NCBI RefSeq assembly: GCF_947507565.1
Contig: NC_089192.1
Coordinates: forward strand, 1,732,690-1,796,689
Source of the DNA: Oscarella lobularis
Taxonomy: Eukaryota > Porifera > Homoscleromorpha > Homosclerophorida > Oscarellidae
Direction: 5' to 3'
DNA: 64,000 bases
Below the pieces are notes generated by a model that was not told where the DNA came from, did no database searches, and saw only the letters and a list, made by a program, of their open reading frames with translations. A program made the translations under genes and the position numbers. Below, in pieces: positions 21,593 through 33,836 of this stretch; within the stretch, counting starts at the first letter, position 1, and each line of letters starts with the position of its first letter.

Positions 21593-22718
21593 ACGCTAAC
21601 CAATGCACTCAGGAAATTTAGGTCCTTAAACAAACAATTCTTTTCTGTCGTCATGCATAATACACAATAGAGACGCAAATAGCAGAGGTTTTCAACCATG
21701 GCTGATATTCCCGGTCTCACTTCTCATTGTCGGTTTGAACAGGAACTTCCTTTAGCAGCAAGAGATTTGCATTTCGTCACTTTACCCACACTGGAAATCA
21801 TAACACCAAAAGAGAACACGTCACTTTCAACGTTTTTCCAAAGGCAAGTGACCAATCACGAATGGGGGCTACGTTTCCCAGCTTCCAAATGTGGTCACAC
21901 AAAGAGACCGAGGTCGCAAACGCAAGTGCCATGTGACCATCGCGTTACCGTGGCCGTTACGTTGCTTGCTCAGATTTCTTCGACTTGGGATGTCAATTTT
22001 TCAGCGTACGCCGCATGTTTCTTTCTCTTTTCGCCTTTCTTTCGTGTTCGATTTCCGGCGTTGGCATCATGAGCGACACAATGCCGCAAAAGAATAGAGG
22101 GCTTCGTGACAACGGCGCTGATGATGTTCTTTCGCTATGGCCATGGCGATCGCTTTCTTCTCGTCCCTTATCTCTTCTTTCCTAGTCGTGAGGTTGCCAG
22201 TAATCAAGTTTCGGAGCCCAGGACCTATATCTAGACACGCCTACAACAAAATGTTCCAACTACCTGAGAGCCCTTTCCTGCTTTTCGATTGAGCGCCTGA
22301 CAAAGCCTCTTTGTCGCTTTTCTAACGGCTGCCATGTTGTTCTAGTATACGGGTGAAAATACATTAAGTCTGCTTCCTTCTGGCGAGGTTTCTTGCTCTT
22401 CTCTTACACTTTAAAACGTGTAAAAAATAATAATCTTCCAAATTGTACTAATTTTTTGGTCTTACTGCTCAAAGAATTAGAACGTACTAGAAAATATTTA
22501 TTTAAACTTTTTTGCCTTTACTTTTCTCCTCTTCATCTCAGTTTTAGGTTCTTTCGGGTCTATTTCAAATTAAATACAACGGTTTTCAAACTAATTACAA
22601 CATTTTACCGTACTTTGACCAATAGTGCAAGTTCTGCTTGTCCAAGGGCAGAGCTTGCACTTACTCGAGAAATATTATCCTAAACCATTTTAAGGATAGA
22701 ACGGTCAGTCCATGTTCT
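21593..22718. other. Region without a supported gene
   Basis: An ORF from ATG 21698 to 22072 (124 codons) shows no recognisable motif. The rest is T-rich with short open stretches of biased composition. I see no promoter, RNA gene or terminal repeat here. Confidence 0.4.
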
Positions 22719-24110
22719 CTAACTTTTGCTGCCTTGTAATATATTGATTGTATTGGAGGACGTCAAGCAAAGACATAGTTTACAATTGATGAAAGGAAAT
22801 GGTTGTTTTCGTGGTTCAATGCTTGTGAAATTTGTTTTTACTGGCGTTATGTTCTTTTCTGTTTTGAGTTGACGTTTGTTTGAGAGTTTGGTAAGCACTA
22901 GTTTTGGGCAGAATGTTATTTCATATTTATAGGCAAATATAGTTGGATTTGAGAAGAGGCTAATAAGGGTTAGCGTCTTGCAAGCATTCCCTGAACCTTT
23001 TGAGAAATGGCGGAAACATGGGTTGCATGTAGTGACCAAAATTAGAGGTACAGTAAAACCTGTGTGCAACGACCACTTACCGTTCCCCATAAAGTGGTCA
23101 TTGTAGACAGGTGGTCACTATACACGGGCGTAACGTCTGAGAGAGAATAAATATTTACTAAATAGAGTCGATAAAAAGGGCTTGCCGCAGCTGCGAACCA
23201 CTTTACTTTTCTTGAACGCTTTCGCTCTTGCTAAGATACTTATTCTTGAGTCTGAAACTTTAAAATGACGTAGTGACTTTTTAATTTCATCTTTTCGCGG
23301 TGTTACATAGGCAAACGTAGCTCAACCTTACGAGTAAAAAGCGTATAATCTTTTGACTGCAAGAGGTGTTTAATTGTGGCTCCTGTCCCTAACTAAACTA
23401 TGGCGGTCGTTGGACGCAGGTTAAGATATATCAAGCATGCTCTTCGTTCCAAAAGAAAATGGTCGCTTGTCGCGTTAGACATATAAAGGATACTTCACAC
23501 TAGAAACAGTCCGTGCCAAGAAAGGTGGTTGTAGTAGGAAGGTGGTCGCTATACAGAGGTTGTCGCTAACACTGCTTTTACGGTATATTTTCCTTTGTTT
23601 TTCAATTTCTGGATTGACTAAATATTTTGCTACGCATTTCTTGACGGTTTCAGATTTTCCATTGAACAGAGAAGGCGTTTTATATGTACCCGTTCGAGTA
23701 GTCTTTCTGTATGCTGTCTATTGGTCTATTTATTCGAAGGTGTTCTAAGGAATCTGGGTAATTCTTCTTTGATAATAGCTTTTTACAATTTTTGAATGAG
23801 AATGTTCATATTTTAGACAGGAAAATTGGTTCCTAGTTTTGAAATACGTCTTTATGTCCAGAATAATCTGTTCGCATCTTTCCCCTTTTAAGACTGACGT
23901 AAAGTGGAATATTGCCCCTGATTAGCTGATTTTAATGGTGAATTGAATGCTTTTGTCAAAACTGTTCAGCTGTGACAGGAAATCATTCACTTCTTCTTTT
24001 GTACGTGTTCAGATCATGAATATGTCATCTATGTATTGCTTACCATAAATGCGGTTTTCGGTTATGAGTGCATGATTTGTTGTTCAAATCTGCCCATAGA
24101 ACAATGCAGC
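22719..24110 (-). pseudogene. Penelope-like retroelement reverse transcriptase remnant
   Basis: The minus strand from about 24050 reads YGKQYIDDIFMI, the RT catalytic YxDD-type box. It continues EEVNDFLSQLNSFDKSIQFT, then IILDIKTYFKTRNQFSCL and IVKSYYQRRI, in the order typical of Penelope-like elements. After a 533-bp MITE (23051-23583) the same strand continues ILVTTCNPCFRHFS and NPTIFAYKYE (about 23040-22910), the region between RT and endonuclease. Many stops are present. No GIY-YIG endonuclease could be confirmed downstream. Assignment is by motif order only. Confidence 0.55.
23051..23583. mobile_element. Pogo/Tigger-type MITE inserted in the Penelope-like remnant
   Basis: The left end cagtaaaacctgtgtgcaac (23051) and the right end, read in reverse complement, ccgtaaaagcagtgttagcg (from 23583) are imperfect inverted repeats. 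TA dinucleotides flank both (23049-23050 and 23584-23585). Subterminal blocks contain gacca/tggtc words as in the Tigger element at 19977. There is no coding capacity. The Penelope-like reading resumes on either side, so the MITE is the younger insertion. Confidence 0.65.
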
Positions 24111-25717
24111 TCAGGTTTCTAATTAATTGTCGTTATATCTCCTGGGTTTCCATTCTCTCTTTGTTGTTTGTAGCTGGCCTCCTCGTCTTTAGACAATGTC
24201 TCTTCTACTTATAGACAATGCAATCAAGTTCTAACCTTTGTTTAATCTTTTTGGCTCTTTTCTGGCGTCATCGTTTATAAAAAGTCTATACCAATTTTTA
24301 GAAAATGCAACTCCAGATTCTTGGCTCTTACTTTTATAGTGAAAACAATTTTCTACAATCCGTTTTTACACCCGTTCCTTAAGTAAGTTTAAACATATTT
24401 TTGAATCACATTAAGAAGCTATGGCCCGACAGGGTCATTTTTCAAAACAAGTTAGAAGTGACAAGTGACAAGTGAAAAGTGAAAAGTGCTTCTCTCCCGT
24501 AAGGAACCTTCTACAATGCTCTTCTTTCAGCGCGCTTTACGATTATAATTTCTTTTCAATACATGCATAAAGGTTTACATTCCTCCTTCATCTTTAGCAT
24601 TTATACTTTGGTACTCGCAGATAACGTTGAGAGATACATAACACAATTCATTGCTACATATTTCACTTTGGCAAGAAATATTCAGTCAAATTAAGCTGCT
24701 TGAAGTATCTTCATGGAATTCTGCTAAGACTGCTTTCTTGTTGCAGACGGGGTTGAGTCTATCTTTCTTCAGACTTTCCACACTGAAGCGTTTTCTCCGC
24801 AGTGTGCAAATGCAACGCCGACAAAGACCTAGGGCTCCTTTTCATTTTATTTTTTGTTTAGCTTGGATAAGATTAGGAATTTTAGGAGTTACATTGACAC
24901 ATGATTAACAAAGCAGCTTTATGGCCTTCTGTTAGTGATTAGATCTGCCTTTAGCGCAAATTAATTGAACACAATTTCTGCGCCGGTTACAGGCACGTGT
25001 GGATTAGCGTCCAAACAAATTGCGTTCAGTATATTAAAAAGTCTTTTATAAATGTTATTATTCTACTAAATATCTGGTGTTTTGTTTGGGGTACGATATG
25101 TAGCACTGTTCAAAAATTCATTGCAATTGGATAATCCGAAGGGGTGGCAATGCAAAAAAAGCACACTTTTATTCGCATACAATATTTATGTTCTGTAAAA
25201 ATAAGTTGCTGTATGGCCTTCTTAAAGACATTACAATAATTGCGCGGGGACCAAATTTTACTTGACACGTCGGCGACTACGACAAATTGAAGCGATATGG
25301 CTTCCCATATTCACGGATGCATTGAAAACTAAGTGTACCACTACTAAAGCCATTCATCGTTTTTTACCTCTTTCTATTATGGTTACAATTCGTTGGCAGA
25401 AGACATAATCCTCTACATATTGCTTAATTGTTTCTCAGCTTTCAAATTACGTAACCGAACCAACAGTCGCCGTTGATAGCGTCCCAATTCAACACGAACT
25501 TTCTTTTTACTATTGTCCAAAGGATGTATAAGCCATATATAACGATTAACAAAATTTAGCTTGCTTTTCCCACTAAAACGTTTATACCAAAGAGATAAAC
25601 GCTCAAAAACTGCAATTTTAGACACAAATTTGGGACCTGGGGATGATCCCGCGCTAGTGTCCGTGGAAAATAACGAGAGCTGCGACGAGACGTGCCCGTT
25701 CATTTGTCGCCGAGTCG
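24111..25717. other. AT-rich intergenic stretch
   Basis: No coding exon that I can support. A short tandem tract of aagtgacaagtg/aaaagtg words lies at about 24459-24488. The minus-strand ORF 25413-25766 overlaps the left terminus of element 4 and shows no motif. Confidence 0.4.
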
Positions 25718-25801
25718 TTCTCACCATAGACAGAAGAGAAAGGGGATTGGGAACTCCCGGTGTCACGTTATTTCTTTGTTAGACCTGCACGGTACATGCA
25801 A

Positions 25802-26739
25802 ATGGACGTCGTTCGAAAGGCTCTAGCGTCTGTTCTAGAGGTGGAACTCACGCCCAGTCCATCTGCTCGTCACACAGAAGCACTCCGGACGGTGAAGAAA
25901 ATGCTGGATACGGCGGGAGCTGAAGTCCTCGTCGAGTTCCGTCAGCAGTTGGTTTCCGCCGTATCTCAGTGCTTTACCAACAGTAAAAGAAGTTTTTCCC
26001 TTTCACGTGTACGAGAGGAAGCACAGACAGCGTTCTTTTCGCTGAGATTGGGCCGGCTTCAGGAGATTTGGGCTTGCTTTTATTTCTCTCTGGGCCTGAC
26101 GTTCGACGACCCCCTTTTGTCGCAAGCGGTTAACAGACGAGTTTTCGACTACATGATGATAGAGTTTACAAAGAGTAACAACAAAGAGACGGGAGTGAGC
26201 GAGATGCTCCTGCCCAGGCTGATGATACGTCGACCCTCTTAGTCGACGAACAGAATGCGTTGAGAATGGCGGATGGCTATGTAATGTTTAAATTACTGGC
26301 GAAGTACACAAAGAAGGAAGATGATACGAGTGACAAAATTGTCCGGTGCCTGAAGTCTTTCTCCAAGGTCGACGACAATGATGGGACGAGGTGGATTAGT
26401 AAAGTAGACAAAGGGGGCCTGTGTAAAGTAAATGACGCCGTGTTTCGCTTCTTTGAAAATGTTGAGGCTCTCGTCAGAAAATATCTACGTCGTCAACTGT
26501 CAAGAAAGGAGGTTGACGTTGACGTCGTAGCCTCTGTCCTTGAAAATGAGGTTATCCTGGATGAATGGGTCTCGTTGTCATGTCTCAGCGACGCCAAAGT
26601 CCGGCTCTTTCTACTTCGGGATATCACGGAGCTATGGGTTACCATGCGTGGGTATTCCCTGACGTCAGCCTGGCTTGAACAATACAAGAATGAAAAACGC
26701 CTCCTGCTGAAAAAGAAAAGTCCCTGCGAAAGAATTTGA
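25802..26739 (+). pseudogene. Gene B (companion protein) of P-like element 4
   Basis: The start ATG is at 25802 (MDVVRKALASVLEVEL). The frame runs to about 26215, where one frameshift moves it to the frame of NALRMADGYVMFKLLAKY (about 26255). It then continues WISKVDKGGLCKVND (about 26392) and TELWVTMRGYSLTSAWLEQY (about 26625) to the stop at 26739. The length is about 312 codons. It is the least damaged of the four copies: only one lesion is evident. No nuclease, helicase or zinc motif is seen. Possible roles such as a regulator or a transposase partner are guesses. Confidence 0.75.
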
Positions 26740-26826
26740 TTCCAGTTTAGTGAAGATTGGTATAATGGCGACGTAGAGGCTGAATGGTAGGGTATAGTGG
26801 CTGTTTATTAGCTGAATGTAATACTA

Positions 26827-29157
26827 CGGAGATTCACGACTTTTCCTACAACGCTTAGGCAGCGGGGTGTCGTATATTTTTTCCTCAGGGAATAGGCGTT
26901 GACGTCGACTAGAGTTTCCCCGTACCGGAACCTGGGATAGTGATCCTTGCTGCTTGATGGACGCAGAATTTTTCAGACACTCTTCAACCGACGGATTATC
27001 ACTTCTTCCTCCCCGTCCACGTTGCTGACAGAAGTAGTTCTCCAACGGATCTTGGCTGACGTGTTCGCTCAATAGGTATAAACCATCAGTGGCCCCGGGA
27101 AGAGAGAACAAATATCTCGTAATCTCCACAAAAGATTTCACTGCAAAATGAACAGTTAGTGTGGAATTCCGTTGCAGACGTCATGCTAACCTGTCATATG
27201 CCATCCCTCGACTGTCTCCTTAGTAAGTGTCATTTTTCTCCTAGCTTCAGCAGGAATATCGGATTTCTGCGCGGCAACACACTTTTTCCAATCTAAGAGG
27301 TACCCCAGAAAGACATACTCAAGCCACTAAATGAAAAGCTGTTTGTCATGTCATACAATTTGTTAGGCATTCGTTACATACGTTGAGGCGCTCATCGTCT
27401 CCTGACAGGTAAGCTCGTCGGTTTACTTCTTTATTATGCAGTGACCGGACGTTCAAACAATGGAACGCCTTGTTAAATATTCTGCAGAAGCGAGCTGTTT
27501 CGGAGCTCCCAGGAATTTTGCAGTGCTCCAAGGCATTGGCCACCGAATTGCTCAAGACCTATATCAAAGAAAATTAAGACAGCACGACAGGTACTTACGC
27601 CGTGCAATACTAACTTGTGCAGCTAAGTCTACTCTCATTCGAGAATATGAGGTGAGGTTGACGTGTTCCAATTTAAATTTCTTCAGCAGGTAAAGGCCGG
27701 AAGATGCAGTTTCTTGTGTCTTTCTGTATAATTCAAGGATATGGCTCCAAGTCACCCACTGATCATTAAGCTGTAAAAAAGACGTTTCCTGAAAATATTT
27801 TGTTACTCAATTACGAACCTTTATCGCCCTGATTTTTCCAAAAGGAAAGGAATGTGAAAAACAGTTTCTCGGTGTTTTGATCAAGTGTGGAGCGTCGCAC
27901 ATAAAGTATATCATCCGTCCGTCGCTACTGTAAGGATTTGGCACTTTATAGAGATGCTCTTCACGATTTCTGCTAAGAGCTTCGTGCAGACGATAACATT
28001 TCCTGTTTGGTCCTGCACCGTCAGATGTTATCGCCAAGACTTTGAATCCGAGGAAATCCAAAATCTCTATAGCTTCCCACATAATTGACATTAGTGACGA
28101 TGCCGTGACGCCTGTAGTGGAAAAATGAGCCCAAGGAAATATCAGACTTGTGGCAATTCCTCTGACCATCAGAACAAGAATATGCGTCGTAACAGCTGGG
28201 CACAAGCGTGCAACCGGTTGCTTTCTACTGGCCGAATTTTCCAGTAATTGCTGTTCATTATCGACGCTGCCGTGATCAACAAATCCCACTATCTCTTGAT
28301 CGTGTTTGTTGTACACCAAGTCGTCCCTTATTTCATTTCGTCAAAAACCAAGGTGACGTGTTTCTGGACATCTGAGCATTCAACTAGTCGCGCCTCGGGG
28401 ACGAGTTGGTGGTTTGAGCCGCTATTGAAACCCGCTGTTTGTTTGAAAAAATGGGTATAATCACGAAGCGTTCTCTCGGACGGCAGTCGTATCATCCCAC
28501 ATGTTCTCATTATGTGATAGGCTGAACTTGAAGCCATTGTCATGCTCCGTGCCCACCGTATTATAAGTGGATGCCAGCGCATGCCATTGGCACTCTTGCA
28601 CGAAGCAGCCTTTTTCTGTTCTTCCCAAATCAGTCTCCTGAAGGATCCTTCGGGAAAAGCCTCCGAAACAAATCTGTCAGTCTCTTCTCCTACCTTGAGA
28701 ACGTCGCCATGCATAGACGACTTTACAGGGAATCTATTCCTTTTTACAAGCAACTGAACAGCAGCTGCCAACTTTGAGATCTTGGTATCACTCGGTTTTT
28801 TTTGGCTTTGGAGAGCTGCTGCAACTTCCGATGCCTTTGCGGAGTGGTCAGTGTAAAATTGTTTGCAAATTTGCTCGGTTTATCTTTCGCCGAGAGCCAT
28901 CTGCTGTACTTCCTCCGCAAGGTGCAACGGAAAACAGCACACTCGAAGCAGCGTGTATCTACTTTTAGAACGAGCATCTGGCGTGCTACCGACCTGATTG
29001 TGGCCGTGCGCAAGACGTCTTTTACATTGAAAGGAGAGAAGGTATCGACAAATCCGATATTTCCTCCTGTTTTCGATCTCAAAGTTCCTTTTTTGTCTGC
29101 GCACATTCGCATAAAATGGCCGTCAAAATTTCCAGGGCAGAGAAAAAGTCCATCCAC
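26827..29157 (-). CDS. Gene A: P/THAP9-like transposase of element 4, several exons
   Basis: Minus-strand exon-sized blocks cover the whole protein. The N-terminal block (29157-28760) has LFLCPGNFDGHFM and a C-x2-C site (RCFECAVFR). The next block (28771-28328) has GMRWHPLIIRWA, RLPSERTLRDYTHFF and VTLVFDEMK with the first acid. Block 28319-27807 has VLAITSDGAGPNRKCYRLH with the second acid and CDAPHLIKTPRNCFSHSF. Block 27755-27590 has SRMRVDLAAQV, and 27555-27346 follows. The last block (27141-26827) has SQDPLENYFCQQRGRGG with the third acidic site. All three acidic motifs seen in the family are kept. Short introns probably join the blocks, but I could not prove every junction, so a lesion may be hidden. 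Upstream coding sequence may reach about 29260. Confidence 0.65.
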
Positions 29158-30879
29158 AAAAAATAAGAAGAGGTTCGTAATTTTCTGACGTCAGTCGCTC
29201 CGGGATCGCAGCCATAGCTTTGCATCTTTGTAAGTCGACTTGTCTGCCTCGGACAAACATGCTCGTGATGCTCATGACTGAGAGCAAAATGCTGCAGGAA
29301 AGTACGGTGGGAGAAGCAGACACGGTGTCGGGGGTAACGTCAAGCTTTGACAGACGGACGTCGTCTCCTCTTTTCCCAAAAACATGCCATGCAGAACTGG
29401 TATCACTCGTATAGCTACAGCGGAAAATCGTTCGTTTGACAAAATCCCGAGAGACTGGTACCTGGGATCGTCCACAACGCTGGTTTTGCTCTCCCGTCCT
29501 GTCTTCTTTTTACGTACTCTCCCTTACGTCTACTGAGCCCAAGACGTCTAGGCATTTTAATCTACACAGAAGCCATGGATTAGGAAGGCTCAAACTGATG
29601 AATAACAGTGGCGGCGGAATCATTGCCACGCCCACGCTGCGATGTGACCCTCCTTTCCCAGGACGGTAGAGCAGACTTAGCAGCGCTCAAGACAACAAGC
29701 GATTTTGCCCTCTACTGAGGACAGATGCGGCTACTGTATGCAACGCTACCAAAGAAATTTCGACAAAGCGTTAAACGGTAAGAGGTACGATAACTCACAC
29801 AGGAAGACGCTGCGAAATCGCAGGCCACTGCGAATGGACGCTATACAACGCTAGAAATCCACCCGTGAGCAGTAGTTTAGACAACTGCGTGTCGTGAAAT
29901 CAGGGAATCGAGTGCTCAGCATGATCACGGAAGGAGTACGAGGTACGAAACGATCGGATGCCCAATACTTGCCCGTCTACTCTCGGGCAGTAGTCCTTAC
30001 ACTACAGACTTATGCAAACACTCAACCGAAGAGAAGTGCACCTGAAGCGTTTGGGAAGATAGTGTCCTCCTCGACGATAAATGAATTTTCACGAACGATA
30101 TACGGGCACTCAGTGAGACACGCATGGCGAGCAGTATGGAACCCTAAATCCAGTGTAAACTATCACGTGACACCGGGAGTTTCCAATCCCCTTTCTCTTC
30201 TATCTATGTTCTGACGGAAGCTGCGAGGAAGGCGCTTTGCCCTCCGTTCGTTTGTCGAGACGTTCTAAAGAGAGATCAGAATCGGCAAGAGCTTCATAAT
30301 CCATGCTGCTGCACAATATATGCCGCGCATTATCGTTGTTTCAATCTTTTCTGTCTTCGAAATCTCAGCCAGGCGTTGCTGATAATTTGGCCGTAATTGC
30401 GCCGTCTCGCCGAGATCGTCCGCCGTCCAATTGGGAGACAGATGGAGAAGAAACGTCCACTGATCGTTATTTGGAGACAGTCCATGTGAATGCGTCTGAA
30501 AAATTCTTTATTGACTCCATTATAGCAGTAGGCCTATATAGACTATGTGAGATCAACGTTGTTAATGTTTTTAAACTGAGACCCAGAGCGTCACTACTGC
30601 CGCTACTCAAGTACTGAAGAGTGGCTTACTTGTGCAGCTAGCCCTCCACGCGTGCTCGCCCTCTAATAATCGTTTGGCGACATCGTTTAGAAGAATTTTG
30701 GCGGCTATTAGGCTTATGAGCTTCGCCAGCAGCTCGTCGACGAGATACATGGTTCCGAGGGATATCGCGCTCGTGGTGTGAACGGCTGGTAGCTCTGCGC
30801 TGCTGCCAAGACGCATTTTCATTGTTGTTCTTTACGCCCATACGGGAGCTCGTCAAGTGTCTGCGCTCAAATCATGTAT

Positions 30880-31590
30880 GGAAGAATCTCTTGCTACGCA
30901 GTTCAAAAAAATCTCACAGGCAAGTCCTCCCAAATCGAAGACGAATACAGCGATCGTTTGTTTTCGACTTAGGCGACTCTCCAGCAGAAAAGAAAATATG
31001 ACGAACTTGTCGAGAAGGCCAAGGCGCTGACGATGGAACGTCGCTTTCGAAAAGCACTTTAGGCGTACCAGGCGGCCATCGACCTCGTCCCAAACCCGAA
31101 ATTCGTCCAACGCATAGCGGATCTCAACGTACGTGTCAAAAGAGAACTGGCTCCCCTTTTAGGGTCATGAGACTAAATCTTATTTTTCCTTAGGAAACGA
31201 AACGATCAGAATCGAGAGAGGAATCAGACGACAAGAACGACGACGAGTTCGTCGCAATCGATCACAAATTCGGTGCCGTCTCTGTATGACACTAGGGAGA
31301 CATCTAATTAAGGCCATTTCTCCCCGTTCTGGTCCTTCTATGGCGGCCGCGCATGCAGAGTCTGACGTGAAGTTGATCTTGATCGTTCTTCTTTCGAAGT
31401 TTCCAAACGGCTTGACGATCGACAAGCTGTAGGCAAGCTTTCGGCAGTCAATGGGTCACGCTACACGGATTGCGGATTTTAATCTTTGATTGATAGCATG
31501 CCCAAAGCCATCTACAAGAATCGCGCTTAGCAGGGTCGCGAAATTCTGCATTCAATTCTTTTCAAAAAGCCTGACAACGTAATTCGTGTA
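30880..31590 (+). pseudogene. TPR-like and OST-HTH (LOTUS)-like gene remnant
   Basis: The plus strand reads KYDELVEKAKALTMERRFRKAL and AYQAAIDLVPNPKFVQRIAD (about 30994-31125), a TPR-like pair of helices. A GT-AG intron (about 31129-31193) leads to ETKRSESREESDD and DDEFVAIDHKFG. Further on, LILIVLLSKFPNGLTIDKL and SLIDSMPKAIYKNR (about 31370-31525) resemble an OST-HTH/LOTUS domain. In-frame TAGs interrupt it at about 30969, 31060, 31428 and 31527, and one frame change lies near 31480. Whether both parts were one gene is not shown. Domain assignment is tentative. Confidence 0.35.
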
Positions 31591-31599
31591 AGATTATTC

Positions 31600-33836
31600 T
31601 TCGGTGAACAACATTATCTTGAGTGATCCGACGTTTGGCAGCATAAAACACACTACGCGGACAAAGATAGAGTTATAAAAGAGATAAAGATGCATGAAGG
31701 TAAGAACCAAAATGGAAGATTAGAATAAATTCTTTTTAATTTTTTTATACAGCCGGACTTGTCCCGATGAGAGAGCATGCCAACAGTAAGAAGAAACAAT
31801 AAACTTTTCGCTTTCAATTAAGTTGGAGAGTGTCCAATTTGCTGGCTTAATTAAAAGGTAGGCAGTAATTTTACGTTGTGGAGTAATACAACGTAGTGAT
31901 TTTAATAGTTAATAATTTTAATGTTTTAAGTGGATGCATACGGGCGGCAACAGTGGATGATGTTGCCCGTCTACTATGTAGACGGCAACCACAGATAATG
32001 TTGCATTCCTATTTGGCAAGAATGCATCTATTTTCCAATTTATATTTGTTGCATCTCTTTTTTGGCCAGTTGCCTGTATCCCAATTCACTGACGGCGTTT
32101 GATTCGTCCTTTTTTGCTTGAATGCATCTTTTTATATGGCTAGAGCGACCTCTAATCACGGCCGTTTCTGTATGAAACTTGGGCAAGCTCTAATAACGGC
32201 CGTCTCTGTATGATGCTGGGGCGACCTCTAATAACGGTCGTCTCCTTATGATGAAAAGTGAGCGTTCCCGCCAAAGCTGTTTTGTCGTTAGATTGATATT
32301 TGAGCTTTTTTGTACAACTTAAATGACGGCTGGCACATTATAAATCGGGTAAACTGCTTAAGAGAAGGATATCTGGCAAAATTACGAACTGGCACTTGCC
32401 AACTACGATCATAAATGCGACAGAATTATCGACATAATTATCGACATAAATATCGTAGGACAATCATTTTTATGTTGTTCGTTGAGCAGGAGGACGGCGA
32501 TTTTCGTTGCAGCTAGGAGCATTGAAACGAGAGGAGTGTTCCTGGACGGTTTTCTGTCCGAATGAATGAAAACTCTGTAGACTTTCTGAAATATCTTTTG
32601 CTATTTTTAAACTTGAAACGTAAATGTCCGAGAGGTCGAGAATATCTCGGAAACAGCGGATGATAGAGGGGCGAAGTCCATCAATTATATTTTTACAGAA
32701 ACACCTTTACCTTTGCAACATCATATCAACTGCATCGCTTATATTAGTTTTAGGCCCGGAGAAAACGATAGAAAACGATCCCTGCTCTTGCTCGCGCTTA
32801 CCACAGCCAGGTAATTCAACGAGAACCGGCTCGCGGCGCTGTACTGAGTCAAATAATCTGTGGAGCGTTTGTTTGATCATCAACGTAAACGTCTAAGCGT
32901 AGCGCACGTTTGATTGCTCAATATGCAGCGCCTTGATTTTTCTGACAAAGCGTACCATCGTCGTCGCGTATGCGTTTGCTTTTCGCGTCCGAATAGCGAT
33001 CAAACCGCTCTAGAAAAGACTCACAATGCACTTCGCGATTACTTCTTCGCGTCTACTATAGAGTAATGGTATTATCACCTGATCAAATTTTTCTTTGCAA
33101 GATGAATGACAATGCATACTGTAAATAGCTAATTTCAATTCTGTAGCGATATTACCATCGGAATGTCATACCATTATAACAAATACACCGCAGTCAGAGC
33201 CGTTTTTCTGAATTGAAAGTTCTCCTTAAAATTGAAACGCAACTTATAAAGAGTGTTTTAATCTGAATGTCTTATAAGGCAAACCCATCTGCTAAATTTT
33301 GAACATGTTCATTTTGACGTGGTTGTAGCGGAAGGCGACACCAAGCGCATAAGATCTCTAAACAATCAATACATCGCTTTGTCACTATACGTTCGTATTG
33401 GTCATTACAATAGAAGCTGTTTCAAATGTTTGTTGTCCATGCCACCAAGGGGTCTAAAACATAAACAACTTTGTCTTTTAAAGAAGCAACCTAAAAAGGA
33501 ACATCAGCAAAAATATCATATGATAAAGCCTCTTACGCCCAGTAACCAATGACAGATGTCATGAAGAGGCATGATAACGTATTCCGGATTTTCTAAGGAT
33601 GATATGTCCTGAAGTCATTGTATAGTAATACATTACGTTAATTGTTTAACGTGTACGCGCAAAATCCAACGAGAAATCTCTTCCAAACGTCTATCTTTCA
33701 GCACTGCTGACCACTGCAAGTCTACGACAAGCGCAGACTCCGTCTTTTGGCCGTTTGACAAAGCGTCATGAGAAATATGTAAAAACGCGTTTATAGCCTT
33801 TACAAAAGGGCATCACGTCAAGTACAAACAATTTAT
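31600..33836. other. Intergenic stretch with a short tandem repeat
   Basis: No supported gene. At about 32144-32255 there are three diverged copies of a 37-38 bp unit containing ctctaataacggccgtctc and tgtatgatgctggg. A single related copy lies at about 31268-31312. The ORF 33319-33552 is short and without motif. Confidence 0.5.

Larger units (their letters stand above)
25725..30208. mobile_element. P-superfamily-like transposon, element 4 (best preserved)
   Basis: A 4,484-bp element. The left terminus begins catagacagaagagaaagg (25725). The right terminus, in reverse complement, begins catagatagaagagaaagg (from 30208). The repeats run about 45 bp with few differences and include a cacgt core 39 bp inside. 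Flanks are ttctcac (25718-25724) and ttctgac (30209-30215), a 7-bp duplication with one difference. Gene B is on the plus strand 77 bp inside the left end and gene A on the minus strand, with stops about 85 bp apart. About 840 bp between the start region of gene A and the right end (29330-30165) has no coding sequence I recognise. Confidence 0.9.
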
